Origin: JANQTF01 sp036835375
GTDB taxonomy: Bacteria; Bacteroidota; Bacteroidia; J057
Direction: 5' to 3'
Length of the DNA: 26,557 nucleotides
NCBI GenBank assembly: GCA_036835375.1
Contig: DAITMB010000068.1
Span: forward strand, 1-26,557
Under the pieces are notes generated by a model that saw nothing but the letters and a program-made list of their open reading frames with translations, was not told the DNA's origin and searched no databases. Positions 8,099 to 15,894 of this stretch are shown here, piece by piece. Each line of letters starts with the position of its first letter. Position 1 is the first letter of the stretch. The position numbers and the translations under genes were made by a program.

Positions 8099-8130
8099 TG
8101 CATCGGCAAGGAATGCTTTATGCCGATGCA
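8099..8130 (+). promoter_or_regulatory. Perfect 10-bp inverted repeat in the leader of the propeller gene
   Basis: TGCATCGGCA (8099-8108) pairs without mismatch with TGCCGATGCA (8121-8130) around a 12-base loop that includes AGGA. The stem ends 11 bases before the ATG at 8142. It has no T tract, so it is not a terminator. It could be a leader hairpin affecting translation or mRNA stability, or a protein-binding site. Confidence 0.6.
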
Positions 8131-8141
8131 CAACACATGTG

Positions 8142-10451
8142 ATGATGAGAAACGAAATGAAAAACCTCCTGATTGCAGGCCTGTTCCTGCTGTGGGGAAT
8201 CGCTGGCTATGCCCAACAATGGACGTATGTGGGTGCACCTGGCATTTCACCCGGTGACTCAAGCAACTGGCAAAGCTTGAGAGTCAGCCCCACCGGGGAA
8301 ATTTACCTCTCCTTTAATGATCGGGGTCTCTCGGGTGGATCTGGTGTCGTGATGACCTACAATGGCACGGCATGGGATACGGTGGGAGCCGCGGGCTTTA
8401 CCCCTGGCGCAGCCACCCAGAGCGCGATGGCCATGTCTTCGTCCAGTGACATCTATTTTGTGTATGCTGACGGTCTCAACGCAGGAAGAAGCAGTGTCAT
8501 GCACTTCGATGGCACATCATGGGATACCTTGGGCGGACCTCTGTCCATCGGCCAGAGCGAATTTAATCGCATCGAGCTAAATGGCCTCTCTCAGCCCTAT
8601 GTGGCCTTCATCGACTATGGAGATGCAGAAAAGATTATCGTCAAAACCTTTGACGGGACCAATTGGGTCAACGTCGGTCCGACAGCCGCAGTGAGCGATA
8701 GCCTAGGCGATTTCCCCGACTTGGCTTTTAATTCTGTGGGAGAGCTCTTCCTCGCCTTTCAAGATCGCGCCGCGAACGACAGTGTCACCGTCAAGCGCTT
8801 TGACGGGACAAGCTGGGTGACAGTCGGATCTTCGTTTTTGGCTCAGCCTTTTGCAGGAGCGCTGGATCTTGACCTTGCCTTCGACAACAACAACGTCCCC
8901 TATGTCAGCTACATGAATCCCCTGACGGGTCCCAAGCCTTACGTTCATCGGTTTGACGGCACAAACTGGGTCTCCATCGGACCTGGACCTGCTTGGACCT
9001 CATTTGTGGGATTTACCCAATTGGCATTTGACATCAATAACAATCCCTACCTGGCCTATCACGACATTTCTGTAGGTGCCAAAGCTTCCGTCATTCGCTA
9101 CGATGGCACCAGTTGGACTCATGTAGGGCAACCAGCCGTTACTACAGGGGTTGCCTCCTTTCTCAGTCTGCAAACCGACGTCAACGGAAATTTATTCCTC
9201 GCATTTAGCGACGGCGCAGAAGGTGACAAAACAAGTGTGATGACCTTCACGGTCTGTGAGGCACCGACTGTTGCCACGGTATCGCCAGATGTGTTTCTCT
9301 GCGCGGGCGATTCGACCACATTCTCCGTGACTGGTCTGCTGAATGATGCGACGAATTGGTATTGGTATGAAAACGGCTGTGGGGGGACGCCTGTGGATTC
9401 TGGTACCTCAATCACAGTCGCTCCTTCCCTCAACACGGCCTATTTTGTACGTGGGTTTGGAGGCTGTTTGGTTGCCACTTCTTGCGAAGCAGTTACTGTG
9501 ACGATGTACGCCATTCCTGATACCCCCCAGGTGACTGTCAGTGGCCTTTTTCTCTCAGTCAATGCGACTTCTTTCCTCTACCAATGGTATTTCAACGGGG
9601 TCGCGATTCCCGGTGCTGTCGGTTCCACCTACACGGCTGATTCTACAGGCGAATATCAAGTGGTGGAGATCGGGAACTGCGAGTCGGCGCCTTCTGTTCC
9701 CGTATTCGTGGAGGTCTGTGAGAATGCTACTGAACCAATGATCAGCAGTGAAAGGCTTGAATATTGCGAAAATGAGCCGATTAGCCTGTCGCTTTCCGGC
9801 TCCCTCAACGAAGCCATCAACTGGGCATGGTACCTCGACAGCTGTAGTGGCACTTCCATCAGCTTGGATACCGTGGTTCAGATGACCCTGACCAAAACCA
9901 CGACCTTCTACGCCCGCGGAGAGGGTGGTTGCATCAACCCTGGCCTTTGCGCTTCGTTGACCATCACGGCCAATCCTCTGCCAGCCATCCCAACGATTTC
10001 TGCAAATGGTACCGTGCTCAGTTCCAGCGCAGCCACTGGCAATCAATGGTTCCTCAATGGAGATACAATCCCTGGCGCCACAGATCCTCAATACACAGCG
10101 ACGGAGCCAGGCATTTATACGGTGGGAGTGAATGAAAACGGTTGTGAGAGCGTCTCAGAGGACTTTGACTTCAGCGTTGGAATCGCTGACCAATGGGCAG
10201 AAGGAAGCATTCGCGTGTATCCCAATCCGTTTGAAGATCGGATCAGCATCGAACTTTCTCAGTCTGTGTTCAGCGGACAGCTCCTCAGAATCGACATCCT
10301 CGACATTACCGGCAGGCAGGTGCACGTGGCTCAGGTGGAGACAAGAGAGCACCAAGACTTGGTCCTCCCTGTGTTGCCTCCGGGCGCGTACCTCATTAGA
10401 ATCCAGTCCGCCTCTGGGAAACGATTTCAAGCACCGCTGATGAAACACTAG
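8142..10451 (+). CDS. T9SS-exported protein with predicted seven-bladed propeller and duplicated adhesin-like modules
   Basis: A 769-residue secreted protein. Start choice is uncertain (GTG 8139; ATG 8142, 8145 or 8157); MKNLLIAGLFLLWGIAGYAQQ is the signal peptide. Residues 27-371 contain seven repeats of about 50 residues, each with a W-x-x-VG strand (W27, 78, 127, 175, 225, 276, 325) mostly preceded by FDGT. The first strand and the final SVMTFTV complete one blade, as in a closed propeller. Residues about 372-680 hold two copies of a roughly 150-residue cysteine-containing Ig-like unit (CEAP..., CENA...; each with NWxWY and NQWF/YQWYFNG segments). The last 75 residues (VYPNPFEDRISIEL, IDILDITGRQV, LPPGAYLIRI) are a type A T9SS sorting domain. 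It is likely surface-bound or released. Ligand unknown. Confidence 0.88.
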   Translation: MMRNEMKNLLIAGLFLLWGIAGYAQQWTYVGAPGISPGDSSNWQSLRVSPTGEIYLSFNDRGLSGGSGVVMTYNGTAWDTVGAAGFTPGAATQSAMAMSSSSDIYFVYADGLNAGRSSVMHFDGTSWDTLGGPLSIGQSEFNRIELNGLSQPYVAFIDYGDAEKIIVKTFDGTNWVNVGPTAAVSDSLGDFPDLAFNSVGELFLAFQDRAANDSVTVKRFDGTSWVTVGSSFLAQPFAGALDLDLAFDNNNVPYVSYMNPLTGPKPYVHRFDGTNWVSIGPGPAWTSFVGFTQLAFDINNNPYLAYHDISVGAKASVIRYDGTSWTHVGQPAVTTGVASFLSLQTDVNGNLFLAFSDGAEGDKTSVMTFTVCEAPTVATVSPDVFLCAGDSTTFSVTGLLNDATNWYWYENGCGGTPVDSGTSITVAPSLNTAYFVRGFGGCLVATSCEAVTVTMYAIPDTPQVTVSGLFLSVNATSFLYQWYFNGVAIPGAVGSTYTADSTGEYQVVEIGNCESAPSVPVFVEVCENATEPMISSERLEYCENEPISLSLSGSLNEAINWAWYLDSCSGTSISLDTVVQMTLTKTTTFYARGEGGCINPGLCASLTITANPLPAIPTISANGTVLSSSAATGNQWFLNGDTIPGATDPQYTATEPGIYTVGVNENGCESVSEDFDFSVGIADQWAEGSIRVYPNPFEDRISIELSQSVFSGQLLRIDILDITGRQVHVAQVETREHQDLVLPVLPPGAYLIRIQSASGKRFQAPLMKH

Positions 10452-10527
10452 GCCTAACTGAAGAACCCGCAAGGGCTTGCAACGAGTTAAACGCACTCAT
10501 TTGGTGAAAATGGGGTTTAGGTTAGAG

Positions 10528-10556
10528 GTCGATCAGGGTAACCTGATCGACTTTTT
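10528..10556 (+). terminator. Terminator after the T9SS propeller gene
   Basis: GTCGATCAGG (10528-10537) pairs perfectly with CCTGATCGAC (10542-10551) around loop GTAA and is followed by five Ts. It ends + strand transcription before the convergent permease gene. Confidence 0.88.
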
Positions 10557-10575
10557 CTGTGCATACTTCTCTGTT

Positions 10576-11937
10576 TCAGCTTGGTAATTTGCCCGCTTCC
10601 CCTTCGGCTGAAGGTGCTTTCGAGTTCGGATCTGCACCAGTCAATGTGGAGGAAGGGGGATCAAATGACTGGCGACCAGGCGAAAGGGCTTTGCGTAGCG
10701 ATTCGCCCATCACGTTGATGGTCAACACGGTCAAGAAGATCGCCAGGCCAGGAAACAAGGGAATCCACCACAGCGTGCGGCTGTGTATCGCGGTGGAGAG
10801 AATGCCACCCCATGACTCGCTTCGTTCAATCACATTCAGAAAAGATAGGCCGCTCTCGACGACCATGACACCCGCCAATCCAAAAGCCAGAGGCACCAGC
10901 AAATGTGGCAAAACTTGTGGCCACACATGCCGCAACAGGATCCGGCGCTGCGAAAGGCCCGAGATCCGCGCAGCCAAAATGTAATCTGCTTGCTGCACGC
11001 GTAAAGCTTCTGGTCGAACCAGGCGCGCCACTCCACTCCAGCTCGTGAAGCCAATCAAAAGCACCAAAGTCCAGATGCTTCGAGAAAAAACGGCGCCCAG
11101 CGCAATAATCAGTAGGAGCTGAGGCAGGGAGTCCAACACCTCAATGATGCGAGACAAAACAAAGTCGAGACGCAGGCGAATCATTCGCTTGCTTCTCAGC
11201 CGCCAACCTACATATCCCAGCGCCATCACGCCGGCCACAACGAGGAGCAGGACCAGCCAGCCCAGCAGCCATTGTCCCCACCAAGCCCCGCCTTGCAGGT
11301 CCTCCAGCAGGTAATGCCGACGCCCGAAACCATACCAATAGCCTAAAAACAAGCCCAACGGAGCCACCCAGGGCACAAATATCGGAACGCGCAGGCGATC
11401 ATCTCCAAAATATCCAGCAGCGCTGCCGATGAGAAATCCGATGCTGCCAGCCAGGAGCATCGAAAGAAAGGCGATGCCGAGCGAAATCCGGCCACCGCGC
11501 AGCAGCAAGGCCAAAAGGTCGCGCCCCGAAGAATCAGTCCCCAGCCAATGCCGAAAACGCCAGGGCAGCACTTCTCCCGTCTTCAAAACCTGCTTGCCCA
11601 AAGGCGATAGCGCCCGATGACCATCGAGGGGACGTTCGCTATAAGGGATCGGCGCCCACCAGGCAGCGGTGACAGGGGCCTTGTGCCAATCCATGAGCCG
11701 CGCGGGTAGTTGCAAAGCTCCACCTCCTGCCTGTGGATCCTCCACCATCTGGTCTGGCGACAGCCAGGGGGACAATTGCACTCCTTGGTATCGGCAGTAA
11801 AATGGTAAATCACTGGAAATCAGGTTTGCCAGGACACTGATGACAACCAACACGACAAAAAACCTCCCGCTCCACCTCACGCGGCGCTGGCCATAAAACG
11901 CTTTCCACCACTGCGGCGGTACCGGTTTTCTGATCAT
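10576..11937 (-). CDS. ABC transporter permease, OppC/DppC/YejE type, with two extra membrane helices
   Basis: A 453-residue inner-membrane permease of a binding-protein-dependent importer. The N-terminal helix (25-41) is followed by a periplasmic stretch with PFYCRYQG and WWAPIPYS, similar to YejE, leading to the family hallmark HWLGTDSSGRDLLALLL (130-146). The ATPase-coupling (EAA-like) loop is AARISGLSQRRILLRHVWPQVLP (322-344). Between GYFGDD (175-180) and LDFVLSRIIEVLDSLPQ (257-273) there is a stretch of about 75 residues containing two further hydrophobic segments (about 188-204 and 222-245) that standard OppC/DppC proteins lack. Its start overlaps the stop of the upstream permease gene (ATGA), so the two are co-translated. 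Substrate is probably a peptide or similar small molecule, not determinable here. Confidence 0.88.
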   Translation of the reverse strand: MIRKPVPPQWWKAFYGQRRVRWSGRFFVVLVVISVLANLISSDLPFYCRYQGVQLSPWLSPDQMVEDPQAGGGALQLPARLMDWHKAPVTAAWWAPIPYSERPLDGHRALSPLGKQVLKTGEVLPWRFRHWLGTDSSGRDLLALLLRGGRISLGIAFLSMLLAGSIGFLIGSAAGYFGDDRLRVPIFVPWVAPLGLFLGYWYGFGRRHYLLEDLQGGAWWGQWLLGWLVLLLVVAGVMALGYVGWRLRSKRMIRLRLDFVLSRIIEVLDSLPQLLLIIALGAVFSRSIWTLVLLIGFTSWSGVARLVRPEALRVQQADYILAARISGLSQRRILLRHVWPQVLPHLLVPLAFGLAGVMVVESGLSFLNVIERSESWGGILSTAIHSRTLWWIPLFPGLAIFLTVLTINVMGESLRKALSPGRQSFDPPSSTLTGADPNSKAPSAEGEAGKLPS

Positions 11938-13349
11938 GACGAAGTGCTTGAAGCGTGGAAGCGAATGCGCGGATCTGCCCAGGTGTAGAGGAGGTCCGCC
12001 ACAAAATAGCCGAGTAAAGTAAGGATCGCGCTGAGGGTGAATAGGGTGAGCACCAAGGATTTACCCGTGCCATCCAGGCTGCTGCTCAACATGCTTTGGC
12101 CGATCCCATTGATCGAAAAGATGTTTTCCAAAATGACCGATCCCCCCACCATCGCCGGGAAAATCTTGCCAATGATGGTGATCATCGGCAACAGCGCCGG
12201 GCGAAGACTGTGCCGCCACAGGATGCGACGATCGGAGTAGCCCAGCGCCAACGCCGTGCGAACATAAGGCTCTTGCTGAATTTCGAGAAGAGAACCTCGC
12301 AAGCTGCGCGTGAGGAAGGCCAGGGAGCCGTAGGTGTAAGCGAACAGGGGAAGCGCCATGCTGTGCAGCCGTGGCCAAAACGCTGCCTGAGCCTCATACG
12401 TGCTCGGAAACCAGCCCAGCCGCTCAGGATCGGCCAGAAATGTGAGCAGCATCAGCGCCATCCAAAAGGAAGGTACGCTGTCCAGCGAAAAGAGAAGAAC
12501 CCCCACAGCGCGCTCTCGTTTTTGTCCCGCATGCCTCACCGACCACAGCGCCAGCGGAATCGAAATTACAAAGCCCAGGAAAATCCCCCATCCAGTGAAC
12601 AACATCGTAGTGGGTAGCAGGCCCCGAATCCGGTTGATTACTTTGACATTGTCATTGTCAGTGCCAAAGTCGAGGCGTAGGATCACTCCTCCGAGCCAAT
12701 GGAGATATTGAGTATCAAATCCCTGCCAATGAATCCAGGGAATGTAAGTGCGCCAGCGCTGGGGTTGCGCATCAAGAGCATCCCATCGGTGGCGCAACGA
12801 TAAAAAGGCAGGCTGCAAGACTTGTCGGGAGTTGGAAGAGAGCGTCATTTCTAACCGCTGAAGGTGGTTTCCTATCCGCTCGGGCTGGCCATTGCGAAGC
12901 AAACTGACACAGATGTCCCGCGCGACCCGAAACTGTTCTTGCGAAGCAGTATCCAGATCAATCGCCTCCCGAAAAGTCTTGTGCTCTGCGTCCAAATAAG
13001 CCTGAATTTCGATACGAAATGCCTCAATCAGCGGCCAGTTCCCATACTCCCAGGCGAGGCGCTTGGCAGCTTCACGTTCTTTGGGGTCTGATAATCGATG
13101 AAGGCTGTCTGGCTCGGATAGGGGCTGAAAGGAAATAAAAAACACTGGCTTGTCGAGGCCACGGGCGCGCGCTTTCTCCTGAAGGCATTTTCGATAATCA
13201 CCGGGCGCAGTCTGCACTTGGCTCATGTCCATACACAGGCTCCCTAAGCTGAGTTCTTCCTGCCAGGAAGACAGAAAGTAGGTGGTCGCTGTCACCAGGA
13301 TCAGGGTGGGGATGAGCCAGAGCAGCCTGTAGGATAGGTATCGTATCAC
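11934..13349 (-). CDS. ABC transporter permease, OppB/DppB type, with large periplasmic insertion
   Basis: A 471-residue partner permease. I chose the GTG at 13349 because MIRYLSYRLLWLIPTLILVTATTYFL is a canonical DppB N-terminus; the frame stays open to 13505 but the extra 52 residues look non-coding. The first helix (about 8-27) is followed by about 220 residues outside the membrane, far longer than the roughly 70 in E. coli DppB. They include a charged helical region (85-195) and YIPWIHWQGFDTQYLHWL before DFGTD. The remaining helices and the coupling loop (TALALGYSDRRILWRHSLRPALLPM) are normal. The C-terminal GGSVILENIFSINGIGQSM is typical. No substrate-binding protein or ATPase gene is adjacent, so those subunits must be encoded elsewhere. 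Confidence 0.88.
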   Translation of the reverse strand: MIRYLSYRLLWLIPTLILVTATTYFLSSWQEELSLGSLCMDMSQVQTAPGDYRKCLQEKARARGLDKPVFFISFQPLSEPDSLHRLSDPKEREAAKRLAWEYGNWPLIEAFRIEIQAYLDAEHKTFREAIDLDTASQEQFRVARDICVSLLRNGQPERIGNHLQRLEMTLSSNSRQVLQPAFLSLRHRWDALDAQPQRWRTYIPWIHWQGFDTQYLHWLGGVILRLDFGTDNDNVKVINRIRGLLPTTMLFTGWGIFLGFVISIPLALWSVRHAGQKRERAVGVLLFSLDSVPSFWMALMLLTFLADPERLGWFPSTYEAQAAFWPRLHSMALPLFAYTYGSLAFLTRSLRGSLLEIQQEPYVRTALALGYSDRRILWRHSLRPALLPMITIIGKIFPAMVGGSVILENIFSINGIGQSMLSSSLDGTGKSLVLTLFTLSAILTLLGYFVADLLYTWADPRIRFHASSTSS

Positions 13350-13736
13350 CAAGGAAAAATACTGGCAATTCCCAATAGATCCAAGGCAGAGCGAATTCCT
13401 CTTGGATTGAGAACGAATGCGCTCAATGAAAGGCTGAAACAGCTGGTGAGGAACGCCGCCGAAATAAATCCTCAGAGATTGTGCCGGGAATTTGTGCGAA
13501 GACAACGAAGGAAGAGGACATCGGACGAAATCTGGACTAAAATTGCGAGCTATGACTTAGCATTCGGGCAAAAGCTTGCCCTGAGCACTTGCAAGCGAGT
13601 TAGCCGAAGGGATCGACCCAAAACTGGTGATTTGTTAGAATCGTCCCTAACTTTGATGAGTACACCGAAACGAGATGTAGCTTCCCGCCGTAATTGTCGC
13701 GACATAACAAATATGTAGTACCAAAGTCATCAGTTC
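13350..13736. other. Intergenic stretch between permease and rtcB genes
   Basis: This is the divergent spacer. An open frame on the + strand (13407-13718, arginine-rich, no motif) is not convincing as a gene, and no repeats stand out. It should hold the promoters for both neighbours; one good -7 box for the + strand gene is listed separately. Confidence 0.45.
13648..13655 (+). promoter_or_regulatory. Candidate -7 box for the rtcB-like gene
   Basis: TAACTTTG matches the Bacteroidota -7 consensus TAnnTTTG exactly. A TTTG at 13631-13634 is only 13 bases upstream, shorter than the usual -33 spacing. Use would give a leader of about 75 bases. Confidence 0.4.
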
Positions 13737-15110
13737 ATGATCACAGGCAAAGACCTCCTTGATTTGGGATTCAAGACCGGAAAGTGGTTCAAAGAAGCCA
13801 TCGAATACGCCAACGAGCATCAGTTGAGCGGAGAATCATTGCGTTCCTATCTTGAGCAAGTGAGTCCTACAATCATGGAACCAAGGCAGGAGCCGATTGA
13901 TTTCTTTCAAAACATTCGCGCAGAATCAGCAGAAGAGGCCGATAACGTCGCAAACGTACTGTCCGTCATGCGTGGGTTGATGCGCACGCCGACCTTGGTC
14001 GCTGGGGCGATTATGCCAGATGCTTGCCCTACGGGTGAGGGACAAATTCCTGTGGGTGGCATCGCGGTCGCCCGAAATGCAATTCACCCTTCGATGCACA
14101 GTGCAGACATTTGCTGCTCGGTGATGATGACCAACTTCGGCCAAATCGACCCCAAAACGGTCCTGGACTTTGCTCACTCCGTCACCCACTTCGGTGGCGG
14201 TGGGAGAGAAGAATTTTCGGAGTTGCCGAAGGCGATGGAGGAACAGATGGCTCAAAACAGGTTCCTCAACAACCCGAAAAGCCTATCGCTCGCTAGGCAA
14301 CACCTGGGAACCCAGGGCGATGGCAACCATTTTTTGTTTGTTGGGCGTTCCAGAAACAGTGGCGAGACGATGATGGTCACGCACCACGGCAGTCGGGGCT
14401 TGGGCGCAAGTCTCTACACCCACGGAATGAAAGTGGCAGAAGCCTTCAGACGTGAGATTTCATCAGGCATTTCAGCCAAAAACGCTTGGATTCCCTTTGA
14501 CACAGAGGCAGGTGCCGCCTACTGGGAAGCATTGCAACTGGTGAGAGAATGGACCAAGCTGAACCATGCGACGATCCACGATGCGACCGTGCAAAAATTG
14601 AAGCGCGACCCGATCGACCGATTTTGGAATGAGCACAATTTTGTGTTCAAGGACCAAGACTTGTTTTATCACGCAAAGGGGGCCACCCCGCTCGACGATA
14701 AGTTTGTGCCAGACAGCCAAGAGGGATTACGCCTTATCCCGCTAAACATGAGCGAACCTGTGCTCATCGTGAAGGGCGCTACCACGGCTAGCAATCTGGG
14801 TTTTGCTCCCCACGGAGCTGGGCGAAACATCAGCCGCGGGCAACACAAGCGAAACATGGCTCACAAGACCATGGAAGAGCTTTTCGCCGAAGAGACATCA
14901 GGACTTGATGTGAGATTTTATTCGGGAAACATCGACATATCTGAGCTGCCGAGTGCCTACAAAAACGCTCAAGCAGTCAAGGACCAAATGGAAGCCTTCG
15001 GACTGGGAGAAGTGCTCGACGAAATCATCCCCTATGGCTGCATCATGGCAGGAGATTGGGAAAAGGATGCGCCGTGGAGACGGAAAAAGGAGAAAAAGAA
15101 GCAGGAATAG
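13737..15110 (+). CDS. rtcB: RtcB-family RNA ligase
   Basis: A 457-residue protein of the RtcB family. These manganese- and GTP-dependent ligases join RNA 2',3'-cyclic phosphate or 3'-phosphate ends to 5'-OH ends and act in RNA repair. All expected metal and catalytic positions are present: D124 and C127 in SADICCSV, H198 in GDGNHFLFVG, H217 in THHGSRGLG, H312 in YHAKGATPL, and H359 in APHGAGR, the histidine that carries GMP. SADICCSV replaces the more usual VDIGCGV, and the N-terminal MITGKDLLDLGFKTGKWFKEAI marks a subfamily distinct from E. coli RtcB. The C terminus is lysine-rich. No RtcA, RtcR or archease gene is adjacent. The gene converges on the HAD phosphatase gene with a 29-base gap. 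Confidence 0.92.
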   Translation: MITGKDLLDLGFKTGKWFKEAIEYANEHQLSGESLRSYLEQVSPTIMEPRQEPIDFFQNIRAESAEEADNVANVLSVMRGLMRTPTLVAGAIMPDACPTGEGQIPVGGIAVARNAIHPSMHSADICCSVMMTNFGQIDPKTVLDFAHSVTHFGGGGREEFSELPKAMEEQMAQNRFLNNPKSLSLARQHLGTQGDGNHFLFVGRSRNSGETMMVTHHGSRGLGASLYTHGMKVAEAFRREISSGISAKNAWIPFDTEAGAAYWEALQLVREWTKLNHATIHDATVQKLKRDPIDRFWNEHNFVFKDQDLFYHAKGATPLDDKFVPDSQEGLRLIPLNMSEPVLIVKGATTASNLGFAPHGAGRNISRGQHKRNMAHKTMEELFAEETSGLDVRFYSGNIDISELPSAYKNAQAVKDQMEAFGLGEVLDEIIPYGCIMAGDWEKDAPWRRKKEKKKQE

Positions 15111-15139
15111 CGCCTTGGACGAATACGTTTGCATCCTTT

Positions 15140-15757
15140 CTAAGACAGTAGCCTGGACATTAAGGGCGTGAAGAGTTCCGGCTTTTCCAACCAAAAGACT
15201 TGGATGCCTAGGGCTGCCGCTGCGTCGATGTTCGTCTTTGAATCATCCACAAACAGCGTTTCTTCGGCCTTCCATCCCATCTCCTTCAGGGTGCGGTGAT
15301 AAATGGCGGGATCAGGTTTTCGCAAGCCCATTTCGTAGGAGAGGAACAAGTGTTCCATCTGCGCGAACATTCCCGCACACGCTTCTTGAAACGCATCGCG
15401 GTGAAAGCGGCTGGTGTTGCTGAGCAGCACCAAGCGATAATGTGGCGCCAAACGGGTGATCGCTGCGTCTCTTCCAGGAAAAACGCCTACGAGAAGATCC
15501 AGCCAGATTTGGATCACGGTGTCCCTGTCTGCTTCGAGCTCGTAAGCCTGAATGAGTCCATCGGCAAACGCTTCGATTTCGATTTCTCCCCGGTCGAGCT
15601 GAGAAAAAAATTCGTGTTGTGTGGTCTTGCCAAAATCAATCTTAGGGCCGCCTGGCTTCACCAAGCGTTGATAAGCGGCGACGGTGCTGTCGATGTCGAT
15701 GTCATACAACACGCCTCCAAGGTCGAAGATCACGTTGCGAACGGGAGAAAATTCCAT
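15140..15757 (-). CDS. HAD-superfamily phosphatase, YihX-like
   Basis: A 205-residue cytoplasmic hydrolase, close in length and layout to E. coli YihX (alpha-D-glucose-1-phosphate phosphatase, 199 residues). Motif I is VIFDLGGVLYDID (nucleophile D12), motif II LLSNTSRFH, the motif III lysine lies in GLRKPDPAIYH, and motif IV is LFVDDSKTNIDAA. A helical cap between motifs I and II includes LDRGEIEIEAFADGL. The start at 15757 is chosen because MEFSPVRNVIFDLGG places motif I near the N-terminus as in the family; the frame extends upstream to 15871 without similarity. The substrate is likely a small phosphorylated metabolite, but the exact one cannot be told. It is probably transcribed from its own promoter between it and the upstream T9SS gene. 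Confidence 0.87.
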   Translation of the reverse strand: MEFSPVRNVIFDLGGVLYDIDIDSTVAAYQRLVKPGGPKIDFGKTTQHEFFSQLDRGEIEIEAFADGLIQAYELEADRDTVIQIWLDLLVGVFPGRDAAITRLAPHYRLVLLSNTSRFHRDAFQEACAGMFAQMEHLFLSYEMGLRKPDPAIYHRTLKEMGWKAEETLFVDDSKTNIDAAAALGIQVFWLEKPELFTPLMSRLLS

Positions 15758-15859
15758 GTGGTGAAAGGCTGCGAAAAAGCTTCGAGGAAGCGGCGAAAAA
15801 ATGCGAATAAAGTCGAATAGAAATTTTTCCTTCGAATGTATTCGAAAAACTTGACTCGC

Positions 15860-15891
15860 CGAAGATAGCAAGCAAAATCTCGGTCAGCAAA
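15860..15891 (-). promoter_or_regulatory. Candidate promoter for the HAD phosphatase gene
   Basis: On the minus strand TTTG (15888-15891) lies 20 bases upstream of TATCTTCG (15860-15867), one mismatch from TAnnTTTG. This is the normal Bacteroidota spacing. The leader of about 95 bases includes a perfect palindrome, TTCGAATACATTCGAA on this strand (15831-15846). Confidence 0.45.
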
Positions 15892-15894
15892 AGT

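Noticed and set aside
8000..8130. Possible CRISPR-like or transposon-end repeats before the propeller gene
   Set aside because: There are single palindromes only: no repeat-spacer array, no transposase gene and no target-site duplication.
9555..10091. 178-codon minus-strand open frame inside the propeller gene
   Set aside because: Antisense to repeats of a clear T9SS protein.
12061..12617. Frames overlapping the OppB-type permease on both strands
   Set aside because: They are alternative-frame shadows of a permease with intact family motifs.
13407..13718. 103-codon plus-strand open frame before rtcB
   Set aside because: Arginine/serine-rich with no motif, and it covers the probable promoter of the next gene.
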